NCBI GenBank assembly: GCA_017428805.1
Contig: JAFRQC010000076.1
Coordinates: forward strand, 17,549 to 81,548
Direction: 5' to 3'
From: Prevotella sp.
GTDB lineage: Bacteria > Bacteroidota > Bacteroidia > Bacteroidales > Bacteroidaceae
Length of the DNA: 64,000 bases
The translations under genes were made by a program, and so were the position numbers. The notes beneath the pieces are model-generated. The model saw nothing but the letters and a program-made list of their open reading frames with translations. It was not told the DNA's origin and did no database searches. Of this stretch, positions 44,416 through 52,235 are shown piece after piece. Every line of letters starts with the position of its first letter. Within the stretch, counting starts at the first letter, position 1.

Positions 44416-47373
44416 ATGAAACATATTAAAAGAAACATATTTCTCTTTGCCATGCTGGCGGTGTCGGCGGTGACAGTCAATGCGCAGGACGCTGACGACG
44501 CTGACTCTACCGTGGTGAAAAAGAAAGTCCATGTTGCTTTCCGCGACGTAGATGCAGACCAGCTTCTCGGAGGCATTTCCTATGTTGACATGGAAGAGCT
44601 GCAGAAGAAGGACTATACGACGGGCAGCCTTGAAGACATGTTAGGGCTTGTCGGCGGATGGAACGGCAACAACCTCTGGGGTATGGACAATGACCGTCTG
44701 GACAATAATGACAACAGCAACATGCCGCTCGTGATCATCGACGGTGTGAAGCGTCCGTCGAACAATGTGCTGCCTTCTGAGATCGAGCAGATCACCTTCC
44801 TCAAGAGTGCTCAGGCCGTCGTACTCTATGGCTCCAAGGGTGCCAAGGGTGCCATCCTGATCACTACCAAGCGTGGCAAGGTGGACGGTCTTCAGATCCA
44901 GGCCAACGCCAACGCCGGTTTCCACGTGGCGAAGGAATTCCCCGAGTATCTGGGATCAGCAGAGTATATGACTCTCTACAACGAGGCCCGCAGGAACGAC
45001 GGTCTCGATCCGAGATATTCCCAGCAGGATATCTACAATCATGCTTCGGGACTCAACCCCTACCGTTATCCGAACGTGAACTACTATTCAGACGAATATG
45101 TCCGCAAGGCCTACAACCGTCTGGAAGGAACGTTGGAGATTCAGGGTGGTGGTAAGCGTGCCCACTTCTACACGAACATCAACTACTACCGTGTGGAGGA
45201 TCTCCTCAACTTCGGCGATGCCAAGGAGAACTACACCGACCGTTTCAGTGTACGTGGTAATGTGGACCTCGTGATCAACAAGGTGATCAAGGGTTTTGCC
45301 AACGCCAGCGCCACGTTCTACAATGCCAACAAGAACAAGGGTGAATTCTGGCATGAGGCTGCAGGTGAAGAGCTGCAGAATGGCAACTGGGTCAATACTG
45401 GCAAATACGGCCGTCCGAACTTCCCGGAGAACGCCGCCCCGCTGATTTCCATCGATATGGTGGACCCCAATGCCACGAAGGCACTTGCCCTCCTCCACAA
45501 GTCTCTTAACCTGCTCGACGGACAGTACTTCCCCGGAGGTACGAAGGCCACGCAGACCAACGCCATTGCAGACTGCTACTTCGGTGGTCAGACAACAGAC
45601 GTGAGCCGTCAGTTCCAGTTCGATGCCGGTATCATCTATGACATGGGCAACTTCGTGAAGGGCTTGTCGTTCAAGACACTGTTCTCCATCGACTATGCTG
45701 CCAACTACAGCCTCTCCTACGACAACAAGTACGCTGTGTTCATTCCCACATGGAGTAACTACAATTCTGAGGATGTCATCGTAGGCATCACCCAGCAGAA
45801 TGACGAGATCGTGACAGGTCACATGGCCATGTCGAACACCAAATACCGTCAGACCATCAGCTGGAACGGTCATTTCGACTACGACAACACGTTTGCCGGC
45901 AAGCATCACATCACTGGTATGCTTCTCGCCAATATGTACACCACCACACGCAGTGGCGAGTACCACCGTTATGCCAATGCCAACCTGGGACTTCAGGCAG
46001 GTTACGACTATATGGGCCGTTACTTCGCAGAAGCCTCTGTGGCTGCCGTACATTCCGCCCGTCTGGCAGAAGGTCACCGTGGCGCCCTCTCACCTTCATT
46101 CACCGTCGGCTGGAACATCGCCAAGGAGAACTTCATGAAGGCGAAATTCGTCGATGATCTGTTGCTCAGTGCCTCATACAGCAATCTGAACGAAGATATC
46201 GATGTCTATATGAGAAAAAATAACAATGATGTCTATTTCTATCTTTATGATGCTTTGTGGACAACGTCCGGCGGTAACTTCTCATGGAATGAGGGATCTT
46301 CTACAGACCGTACCAATTCGACGATGGGTAGCAACCCCTCTCTCGACTACATCCATCGTAAGGAGTTCTCTATCAGCCTGCGCAGTTCGTTCTTCAACAA
46401 GCTGCTCGACGTTGACCTTACCTACTTCAATACAGATATGGACGGCTTCATCGTGCAGAACCTGACCACATTCCCCTCACACCTGCAGGGTGGTCTGAAC
46501 AATGGTACGTTCATGCCGGCCATCAACAACAACGTCCAGAACCGCAAGGGTCTTGACTTCAGCATCACAGCCCGGAAGCAGTTCGGACCGGTATATGCCC
46601 AGCTTGGTTTCGTCGGTACTTATCTGACGACCAAGAACAAGGTTTACGATGAGCTTGTGGAATATGACTACCAGCACAAGGAAGGTCGTGCCATCGATGC
46701 CATCTGGGGTTACAAGTGCCTGGGATTCTACTCTACCAGCGACTTCAATTACAATGAAGAGACTGGCAAGTACACTCTGAAGAGTGAACTCCCGACACCG
46801 AAGATCGGTGGTACCATCCAGCCCGGTGACCTGAAGTACGAAGATGTGAACGGCGACGGCGTCCTCGACAGCAAGGACCAGGTGGATCTTGGCAAGTCAG
46901 GTACGTACGGTTCTCCTTTCACCTGTGGTGTGAACCTCACACTCAAGTATAAGAACTTCACGCTCTTTATCCTGGGTAATGGCCAGTTCGGTGCCTATGG
47001 CATGAAGAACAACGGCTACTACTATATGAGTGGCGATGCCAAGTACTCAGTCAATGCCCGTAACCGTTGGACTTCTGACGCCTCGGCAGCTACTGCTACC
47101 CATCCCCGTCTGTCCACACAGAACTCGGCCAACAACTCTGCAGCTTCCACATTCTGGATGTACAGCACCGACCGCTTCAACCTTCGCAAGGTGCAGCTGA
47201 CCTACGATTTCCCGGAGGAAATGTTTAATGGCAAGTGGGTCAAGGCCCTCTCAATATATTTGAACGGAAACGACCTCCTTACAATCTCCAAGGAACGTAA
47301 GTTGATGGAAACAACAGTTGGTTATGCACCACAGACGCGTTTCTATAACCTCGGTGTTAAGGTAACTCTTTAA
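44416..47373 (+). CDS. xusC: SusC/RagA-type TonB-dependent transporter (XusC-like), lacking the N-terminal regulatory domain
   Basis: 985 aa from the ATG at 44416 (signal MKHIKRNIFLFAMLAVSAVTVNAQ). Unlike XusA it has no CarboxypepD-like domain: a short acidic segment (DADDADSTVVKKKVHVAF) leads straight to a plug with LEDMLGLVGG, PLVIIDGVKRP, LKSAQAVVLYGSKGAKGAILITTKRG. The barrel is full and ends YAPQTRFYNLGVKVTL. It pairs with the following SusD as a second xylo-oligosaccharide importer. Absence of the regulatory domain, also seen in some tandem Sus systems, suggests a division of labour between the two transporters. Confidence 0.9.
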   Translation: MKHIKRNIFLFAMLAVSAVTVNAQDADDADSTVVKKKVHVAFRDVDADQLLGGISYVDMEELQKKDYTTGSLEDMLGLVGGWNGNNLWGMDNDRLDNNDNSNMPLVIIDGVKRPSNNVLPSEIEQITFLKSAQAVVLYGSKGAKGAILITTKRGKVDGLQIQANANAGFHVAKEFPEYLGSAEYMTLYNEARRNDGLDPRYSQQDIYNHASGLNPYRYPNVNYYSDEYVRKAYNRLEGTLEIQGGGKRAHFYTNINYYRVEDLLNFGDAKENYTDRFSVRGNVDLVINKVIKGFANASATFYNANKNKGEFWHEAAGEELQNGNWVNTGKYGRPNFPENAAPLISIDMVDPNATKALALLHKSLNLLDGQYFPGGTKATQTNAIADCYFGGQTTDVSRQFQFDAGIIYDMGNFVKGLSFKTLFSIDYAANYSLSYDNKYAVFIPTWSNYNSEDVIVGITQQNDEIVTGHMAMSNTKYRQTISWNGHFDYDNTFAGKHHITGMLLANMYTTTRSGEYHRYANANLGLQAGYDYMGRYFAEASVAAVHSARLAEGHRGALSPSFTVGWNIAKENFMKAKFVDDLLLSASYSNLNEDIDVYMRKNNNDVYFYLYDALWTTSGGNFSWNEGSSTDRTNSTMGSNPSLDYIHRKEFSISLRSSFFNKLLDVDLTYFNTDMDGFIVQNLTTFPSHLQGGLNNGTFMPAINNNVQNRKGLDFSITARKQFGPVYAQLGFVGTYLTTKNKVYDELVEYDYQHKEGRAIDAIWGYKCLGFYSTSDFNYNEETGKYTLKSELPTPKIGGTIQPGDLKYEDVNGDGVLDSKDQVDLGKSGTYGSPFTCGVNLTLKYKNFTLFILGNGQFGAYGMKNNGYYYMSGDAKYSVNARNRWTSDASAATATHPRLSTQNSANNSAASTFWMYSTDRFNLRKVQLTYDFPEEMFNGKWVKALSIYLNGNDLLTISKERKLMETTVGYAPQTRFYNLGVKVTL

Positions 47374-47374
47374 G

Positions 47375-47416
47375 CGGCCTGCGGCCTAAATGATGAATGA
47401 TAAATGATAAATGATA
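47375..47416. repeat. GC hairpin plus heptamer tract, gap 3 of XUS
   Basis: GCGGCCTGCGGCC, then AATGATG and three AATGATA units (47389-47416) between the second SusC and SusD. Confidence 0.9.
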
Positions 47417-47425
47417 ATGAAAATT

Positions 47426-49288
47426 ATGATTACCAGAAGATATTATAAAGCAGCGTTGAGAGTATTCTACTTACTCCTCCTCTCCTTCTCTACTTCTCTT
47501 TTTGTCAGCTGCGACGATATGTTCGAGCCGGCAGATGAGAACAACCGACAGGAGGAAGCCATGTACGAGGAGTCAAAGTATGCACATGGACTGCAGATCT
47601 ATGGTTACGACCGTCTGCCGTATATCACCAATGTCGGAAACCAGTGGAACTGGACCGACGTTGCTACAGATGATGCTGTCACCAACCTTAAGAGCAGTTC
47701 CTACCTGACTATGACCACAGGCACCTGGGCTTCAGACAACGACCCGATGTCGAAATGGAACAATTGTAAGGACGGTATCCAGTATATCAACCTCTTCCTC
47801 TCAAAAGTGGATAACGTGAAGTGGGCACCCAGTTCTGCTTCCAAGCAGCAGATGTTCATCGACCGTCTGAAAGGTGAGGCATTCGGCCTTCGTGCCATCC
47901 TCTATTATTATCTGCTTCAGGCTCATGGAGGCTATGCCGACGATGGCGTTCTCTACGGTGTGCCCCTGCTCACGACGGCTGAGGACGGTAGTTCAGACTA
48001 CAACCAGCCGCGCGCTACCTTCGCAGAATGTGTCCAGCAGTGTTTTGCCGACTGCGACAGTGCCATGGCACTGCTCCCGTTGGACTATGGAGACATCACC
48101 TTCGAATCGCAGATTCCTCCCAAGTATGTCGCCCTGGGTGCGAACAGTTCCAATTACAACCTCGTATTTGGCGACAAGGCCCGCAACCTCTTGTCTGGCA
48201 GGATCGCCGAGGCTGTCAAGGCACAGATTGCCCTGCTCGCTGCCAGTCCGGCATTCCGCGAACAGAGCGGTGTCACTTCTGCTGAGGCAGCCATACTTTG
48301 CGGAAATGTCCTCAAGCGCATTGGCGGCGTGGCAGGATTAGACCCGACGGGTAACACCTGGTACAAGAACACCACCAAGCTTGAACCCGCTGGCGGTGAG
48401 ATGCCAGAGATCCTCTGGCGTGAAGACCGTCATAAGAACTCAGAACAGGAGGGGGAGAACTTCCCGCCGTCGCTGTATGGCAGCGGCCGCATCAATCCGT
48501 CGCAGAATCTTGTCGACGCCTTCCCCATGCGCAGCGGTCATCCCATCACCAATCCGAGAGCCGGTTACGATCCACAGAATCCTTATGCAGACCGTGACCC
48601 GCGTCTTGAGCTCTACATCCTCTATAACGGCCAAACGTACCGAAAGACGGACATCATCACAGGTAACTATCCAAACAGCAAGGGTGAGACGATGGACAAC
48701 CTGAACAATATCGGCACCTCTACCCGTACAGGCTATTACCTGAAGAAACTTCTCCGCGAGGATGTCAGCCCGCTGTCAAGTTCGAAAATTGAGCAGCAGC
48801 ACATCTATCCGCGCATCCGTTTCACGGAGATCTTCCTCGCCTATGCAGAGGCTGCCAATGATGCCTGGGGACCGGATGTCGATGGTGGAAACTTCGGCTT
48901 CACGGCCTACGATGTGATCATGGCCATCCGTAAGCGTGCCGGACTCGCTACCGATGAGTACGGTGTCGAACTTAAAACTGGCGACGCCTATCTGGAAGAG
49001 TGTGCAACAGACCAGACCAAGATGACGGAGCTGATTCGCAACGAGCGCCGCATCGAGCTTTGCTTTGAGAACAAGCGCTTCTGGGACCTCCGTCGCTGGC
49101 AGATGCCTATCGACGAAGGTGTGAAGGGCATGCAGATTGACCGTAACGAGGAGACTGGCGAGCTCACTTACACCATCATTGATGTGGAGGCCCGTAACTT
49201 CACCACTCCTTATCAGTGGTATGGACCGATTCCCAAGAGTGAAACGCTCAAATGGAGCAACCTCATGCAAAACAGGGGATGGCAGTAA
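47426..49288 (+). CDS. xusD: SusD/RagB-family lipoprotein (XusD-like)
   Basis: 620 aa from the ATG at 47426, chosen because this gene and the next two share the same start context (AATTATGATTAC). Lipoprotein signal LLLLSFSTSLFVSC (Cys29). SusD features: RLKGEAFGLRAILYYYLLQAHGGYADDGVLYGVPLL, LAYAEAANDAWGP, IRNERRIELCFENKRFWDLRRWQMP. It is the surface lid of the XusC transporter. Confidence 0.92.
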   Translation: MITRRYYKAALRVFYLLLLSFSTSLFVSCDDMFEPADENNRQEEAMYEESKYAHGLQIYGYDRLPYITNVGNQWNWTDVATDDAVTNLKSSSYLTMTTGTWASDNDPMSKWNNCKDGIQYINLFLSKVDNVKWAPSSASKQQMFIDRLKGEAFGLRAILYYYLLQAHGGYADDGVLYGVPLLTTAEDGSSDYNQPRATFAECVQQCFADCDSAMALLPLDYGDITFESQIPPKYVALGANSSNYNLVFGDKARNLLSGRIAEAVKAQIALLAASPAFREQSGVTSAEAAILCGNVLKRIGGVAGLDPTGNTWYKNTTKLEPAGGEMPEILWREDRHKNSEQEGENFPPSLYGSGRINPSQNLVDAFPMRSGHPITNPRAGYDPQNPYADRDPRLELYILYNGQTYRKTDIITGNYPNSKGETMDNLNNIGTSTRTGYYLKKLLREDVSPLSSSKIEQQHIYPRIRFTEIFLAYAEAANDAWGPDVDGGNFGFTAYDVIMAIRKRAGLATDEYGVELKTGDAYLEECATDQTKMTELIRNERRIELCFENKRFWDLRRWQMPIDEGVKGMQIDRNEETGELTYTIIDVEARNFTTPYQWYGPIPKSETLKWSNLMQNRGWQ

Positions 49289-49295
49289 AGAATAA

Positions 49296-49323
49296 TTGAT
49301 AATTGAGAATTGAAAATTGAGAA
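49296..49323. repeat. Heptamer tract (TTGAGAA)4, gap 4 of XUS
   Basis: Units TTGATAA, TTGAGAA, TTGAAAA, TTGAGAA end directly at the start codon of the XusE-like gene. Confidence 0.88.
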
Positions 49324-49325
49324 TT

Positions 49326-50456
49326 ATGATTACTAAGATTAATAAAAGACATCTGAAGTCTATAGTCTGTCTCTCTGTAGTCGCACTCCTTTCTTCCTGC
49401 TACAATGCAGACAAGGAGTTCCCCGACTACGAAGGAGGCACCACCGCCTACTTCGCCTACCAGAACCCGGTGCGCACACTGATTCTGGGCAACGACATCT
49501 ACGACAACACGCTCGACAACGAGCACAAATGCCGGATATGGGCGACTATGGGTGGAGCCTATAGCGGACGTGATGCTGTGGCGACCATTGTCGTCGACGA
49601 GAGTCTCTGCGACAACCTCTATTTCACCGATGAAGGCGGCAACCCAGCCGAGCCTGTGCATCCTATGCCGACGAGCCACTATCGTCTGCTGTCCAACACC
49701 ATTCCCTACAATGGCGACAGCCGAGGCTATGTGGAAGTGCAGTTCACCGATGACTTCTTCAACGATCCCAAATCCATCACAGACTACTATGTCATCCCAT
49801 TGTGGATGAAGGAAGTCACAGGCATTGACCACATCCTCTCGGGCACACCCCGCGAAGGTCTCAACCCCTCTCGCACGAATACCGAGGACTGGGATGTGCT
49901 GGCTAAGGACTACGTGCTCTACTGCGTGAAGTATATGAATCCCTGGCAGGGAAAATATATCCGCCGTGGTATTGACCAGGTGACGGAAAAGGGCGTACTC
50001 AACACCGTTGTCCGCAGAGACGTGTCGCTGGTGGACTCCGACCCCGAGCACTACAAGGAGAACCCCGTGAACCAGAACGACGAGATCTGCGAAATCAAGA
50101 CCAAGAACATGTCGCAGGCTATCTTCCCTGTACAATTCAAGACCTCTGGTGCTTCCATACAGTGTAATCTCATCCTCACGTTCAATGGCGATCAGTGTAC
50201 GATTTCCACCGACGACAAAGACGTGACGGCCACCGGTTCCGGCGAATTCATCGCCAAGGGAACGGAGCGTCCGGAATACAAGGACTACCAGTGGGGCAGC
50301 AACAACGGACAGCCTGTCCAGCGTGACATCCTCCGTCTGGCTTACGATGTCAAATTCGCCAGCAGCGACATCCAGGTATCCACCACCGATACCCTCGTCG
50401 TCCAGACACGTGAGTCAAACAAGAGAGAGTTCTTCTCATCTAAATACGTTAAATAA
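49326..50456 (+). CDS. xusE: XusE-like surface lipoprotein (DUF1735/DUF5627-type)
   Basis: 376 aa from the ATG at 49326. Lipoprotein signal ending LLSSC (Cys25). The mature protein starts with YNADKEFPDYEGGTTAYFAYQNPVRTLILGND, a region typical of DUF1735-containing outer-surface proteins, and continues as predicted beta sandwiches. Its place directly after the second SusD is the XusE position of xylan utilisation systems. It probably binds xylan at the cell surface; no enzymatic motif was seen. Confidence 0.75.
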   Translation: MITKINKRHLKSIVCLSVVALLSSCYNADKEFPDYEGGTTAYFAYQNPVRTLILGNDIYDNTLDNEHKCRIWATMGGAYSGRDAVATIVVDESLCDNLYFTDEGGNPAEPVHPMPTSHYRLLSNTIPYNGDSRGYVEVQFTDDFFNDPKSITDYYVIPLWMKEVTGIDHILSGTPREGLNPSRTNTEDWDVLAKDYVLYCVKYMNPWQGKYIRRGIDQVTEKGVLNTVVRRDVSLVDSDPEHYKENPVNQNDEICEIKTKNMSQAIFPVQFKTSGASIQCNLILTFNGDQCTISTDDKDVTATGSGEFIAKGTERPEYKDYQWGSNNGQPVQRDILRLAYDVKFASSDIQVSTTDTLVVQTRESNKREFFSSKYVK

Positions 50457-50484
50457 TTGAGAATTGAGAATTGAAAATTGAGCA
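50457..50484. repeat. Heptamer tract (TTGAGAA)4, gap 5 of XUS
   Basis: TTGAGAA, TTGAGAA, TTGAAAA, TTGAGCA, beginning immediately after the XusE stop. Confidence 0.88.
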
Positions 50485-50511
50485 TTTATGCTTGAGCTAA
50501 AGCGAAAAATT

Positions 50512-52185
50512 ATGATTACCAAGGTAAGAAAAAGACTTCTGATAGGTTTATCATTTATCATTTGTCATTTATCATTTAGCGTAGCGCTGACATCCTGTGC
50601 CGACTATAATGTCACAGACGATTTCACTGCAGAGCCCAATCCGACTTATGTCGAGCCCTATAAGGAGCTGCAGCCCGTCAAGTCATACATCGACAGAGAG
50701 AAGTATCCCAACCTGAAGCTCGGTGCCACCATGAAGGTGTCGGAGTTCAACAAGCAGGAGCTGGCCCATGCCGCCTGCGTCACCAACTGCGACGATGTCT
50801 CTTTCGGCACCACCCTGATGGCCGGCAGCATCATCAATGGCAAGGGTGTGATGAACTTCCTCGACATGAGCGACCTCCTTTCCCATGTGGAAGAGATCGG
50901 CTATGAGGTCTATGGCAGTCCTATCGTTGCCAATGCCAACCAGCCCGACGAGTGGCTGGCCCTGCTCACGGCACCCATCGAGGTCACTGTGGAGTATATC
51001 GAAGTCAAGGCTGTCGATTACAGCACCATCGACGAATTCACTGGTACCGTGGAGAAGGGAAAGGCCGAGATCGTCAAATACGACGGTGCGAACGCCCTGA
51101 AGATTGGTACGGCATGCAATGTCCGCATCATCGAAGGCTTCGAAGTTGATCCTGGCGCCAAATACACCACGACCTTCTGGGCAAAGGTTGACAAGGACGC
51201 TTCCTATACGGTCACCTTCTCTGGCAACAAGGTGAATGGCAGTGGTGCTGACGGAAAGTTCACCCTCAAGGCCGGTAAGCTGACGAAGGTCGTTATTGAA
51301 AGTCAGAGTGCACCTGACGAGACCGAGGGGTACCTGAGAATCGAGAACACCCGTTCCGCTCCCATCTATATCTCAAAGGTCGAGGTAGGCTGCTATCCTG
51401 ACAACCACCGTCCGCAGACAGAAAAGGAGAAGAGCGACACCATCCAATATGCCCTCCACACCTGGTGTGACGGTCTGATGAAGATCAACGAAGGCCGCAT
51501 CACGTCATTCGACCTCATCGACGAGCCCATCGACGAGAAGGCTGTTATGGACAACGGCAAGTACGACCTCAAGCACTCCACTGAGAAGATCTACTGGCAG
51601 GACATTCTCGGCAGCGACAACTACGCCCCCGCAGTTTCCAAGGAGGCCAGTGAGGCTTACGTCAAATACAACGGCGACCCTGCCCAGCTGAAGTTCTTCA
51701 TCAGCGAGACAGGTCTTGAGAATGAGAAGAAGTTTGAGAGCCTCATGTACTGGATCAACATCTGGGACGCCAAAGGCGCCAAGATCGACGGTATCAACGC
51801 CAAGCTGAACCTCGTCTATAGCGAGGATGCAGCTACGCTGGAGGAAAACAACGACATCCTCGACAACCTGCTGATGAACCTGGCCCTCTCCGGCAAGCTC
51901 GTCCGCGTTTCCAACTTCGACATCAAGTATCAGAATGCCGAGGGTGGCAATGTAGCTGCCAAGGACATCACGGCAGAACAGCGTCAAAAGCTCGCCGACT
52001 ATAACGCTTACGTCATCAGTAGCTATATGACCATTATTCCCAAAGACAAGCAGGCCGGCATCTGTAAGGGCAACCTCGCCGACACCTCCGATCCTGTAGG
52101 CCTCTGGGCTGTCGATACGAAGAGTAAGGACTGGGTGCGCACAGCCACCTACAAGGCCTTCTGCGATGGTCTCACCGCAAAGTAA
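50512..52185 (+). CDS. GH10-like surface lipoprotein with inserted CBM and lost active site
   Basis: 557 aa from the ATG at 50512. Lipoprotein signal ending LTSC (Cys29). A GH10 fold (about 65-157 and 305-557) is interrupted by a CBM4/9/22-like beta sandwich (about 165-295), the plan of the XUS-associated xylanase Xyn10C. The catalytic positions are degenerate: the usual GHTLCWHANQN motif reads GSPIVANANQP (135-145), WDVVNE reads FDLIDE (acid/base Glu338 kept), NDYN reads SETG, and the nucleophile ITELD reads VSNFD, with Asn468 in place of Glu. I infer a non-catalytic xylan-binding protein derived from Xyn10C. Signal residues 13-22 are encoded by a heptamer repeat tract. Confidence 0.85.
   Translation: MITKVRKRLLIGLSFIICHLSFSVALTSCADYNVTDDFTAEPNPTYVEPYKELQPVKSYIDREKYPNLKLGATMKVSEFNKQELAHAACVTNCDDVSFGTTLMAGSIINGKGVMNFLDMSDLLSHVEEIGYEVYGSPIVANANQPDEWLALLTAPIEVTVEYIEVKAVDYSTIDEFTGTVEKGKAEIVKYDGANALKIGTACNVRIIEGFEVDPGAKYTTTFWAKVDKDASYTVTFSGNKVNGSGADGKFTLKAGKLTKVVIESQSAPDETEGYLRIENTRSAPIYISKVEVGCYPDNHRPQTEKEKSDTIQYALHTWCDGLMKINEGRITSFDLIDEPIDEKAVMDNGKYDLKHSTEKIYWQDILGSDNYAPAVSKEASEAYVKYNGDPAQLKFFISETGLENEKKFESLMYWINIWDAKGAKIDGINAKLNLVYSEDAATLEENNDILDNLLMNLALSGKLVRVSNFDIKYQNAEGGNVAAKDITAEQRQKLADYNAYVISSYMTIIPKDKQAGICKGNLADTSDPVGLWAVDTKSKDWVRTATYKAFCDGLTAK
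50547..50588. repeat. Heptamer tract plus hairpin, translated as lipoprotein signal
   Basis: TTTATCA, TTTATCA, TTTGTCA, TTTATCA (50547-50574), then TTTAGCGTAGCGCTGA with an AGCG/CGCT hairpin. It encodes LSFIICHLSF. Confidence 0.85.
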
Positions 52186-52235
52186 ATTTTTTATTTTTAA
52201 CTATATAATTTTTTTAATATTTTAATTTTTAAATT

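Noticed and set aside
44416..44560. Truncation of the second SusC because the CarboxypepD-like domain is missing
   Set aside because: The signal peptide and plug are intact and contiguous, and tandem Sus systems are known with one shorter SusC, so it is probably natural.
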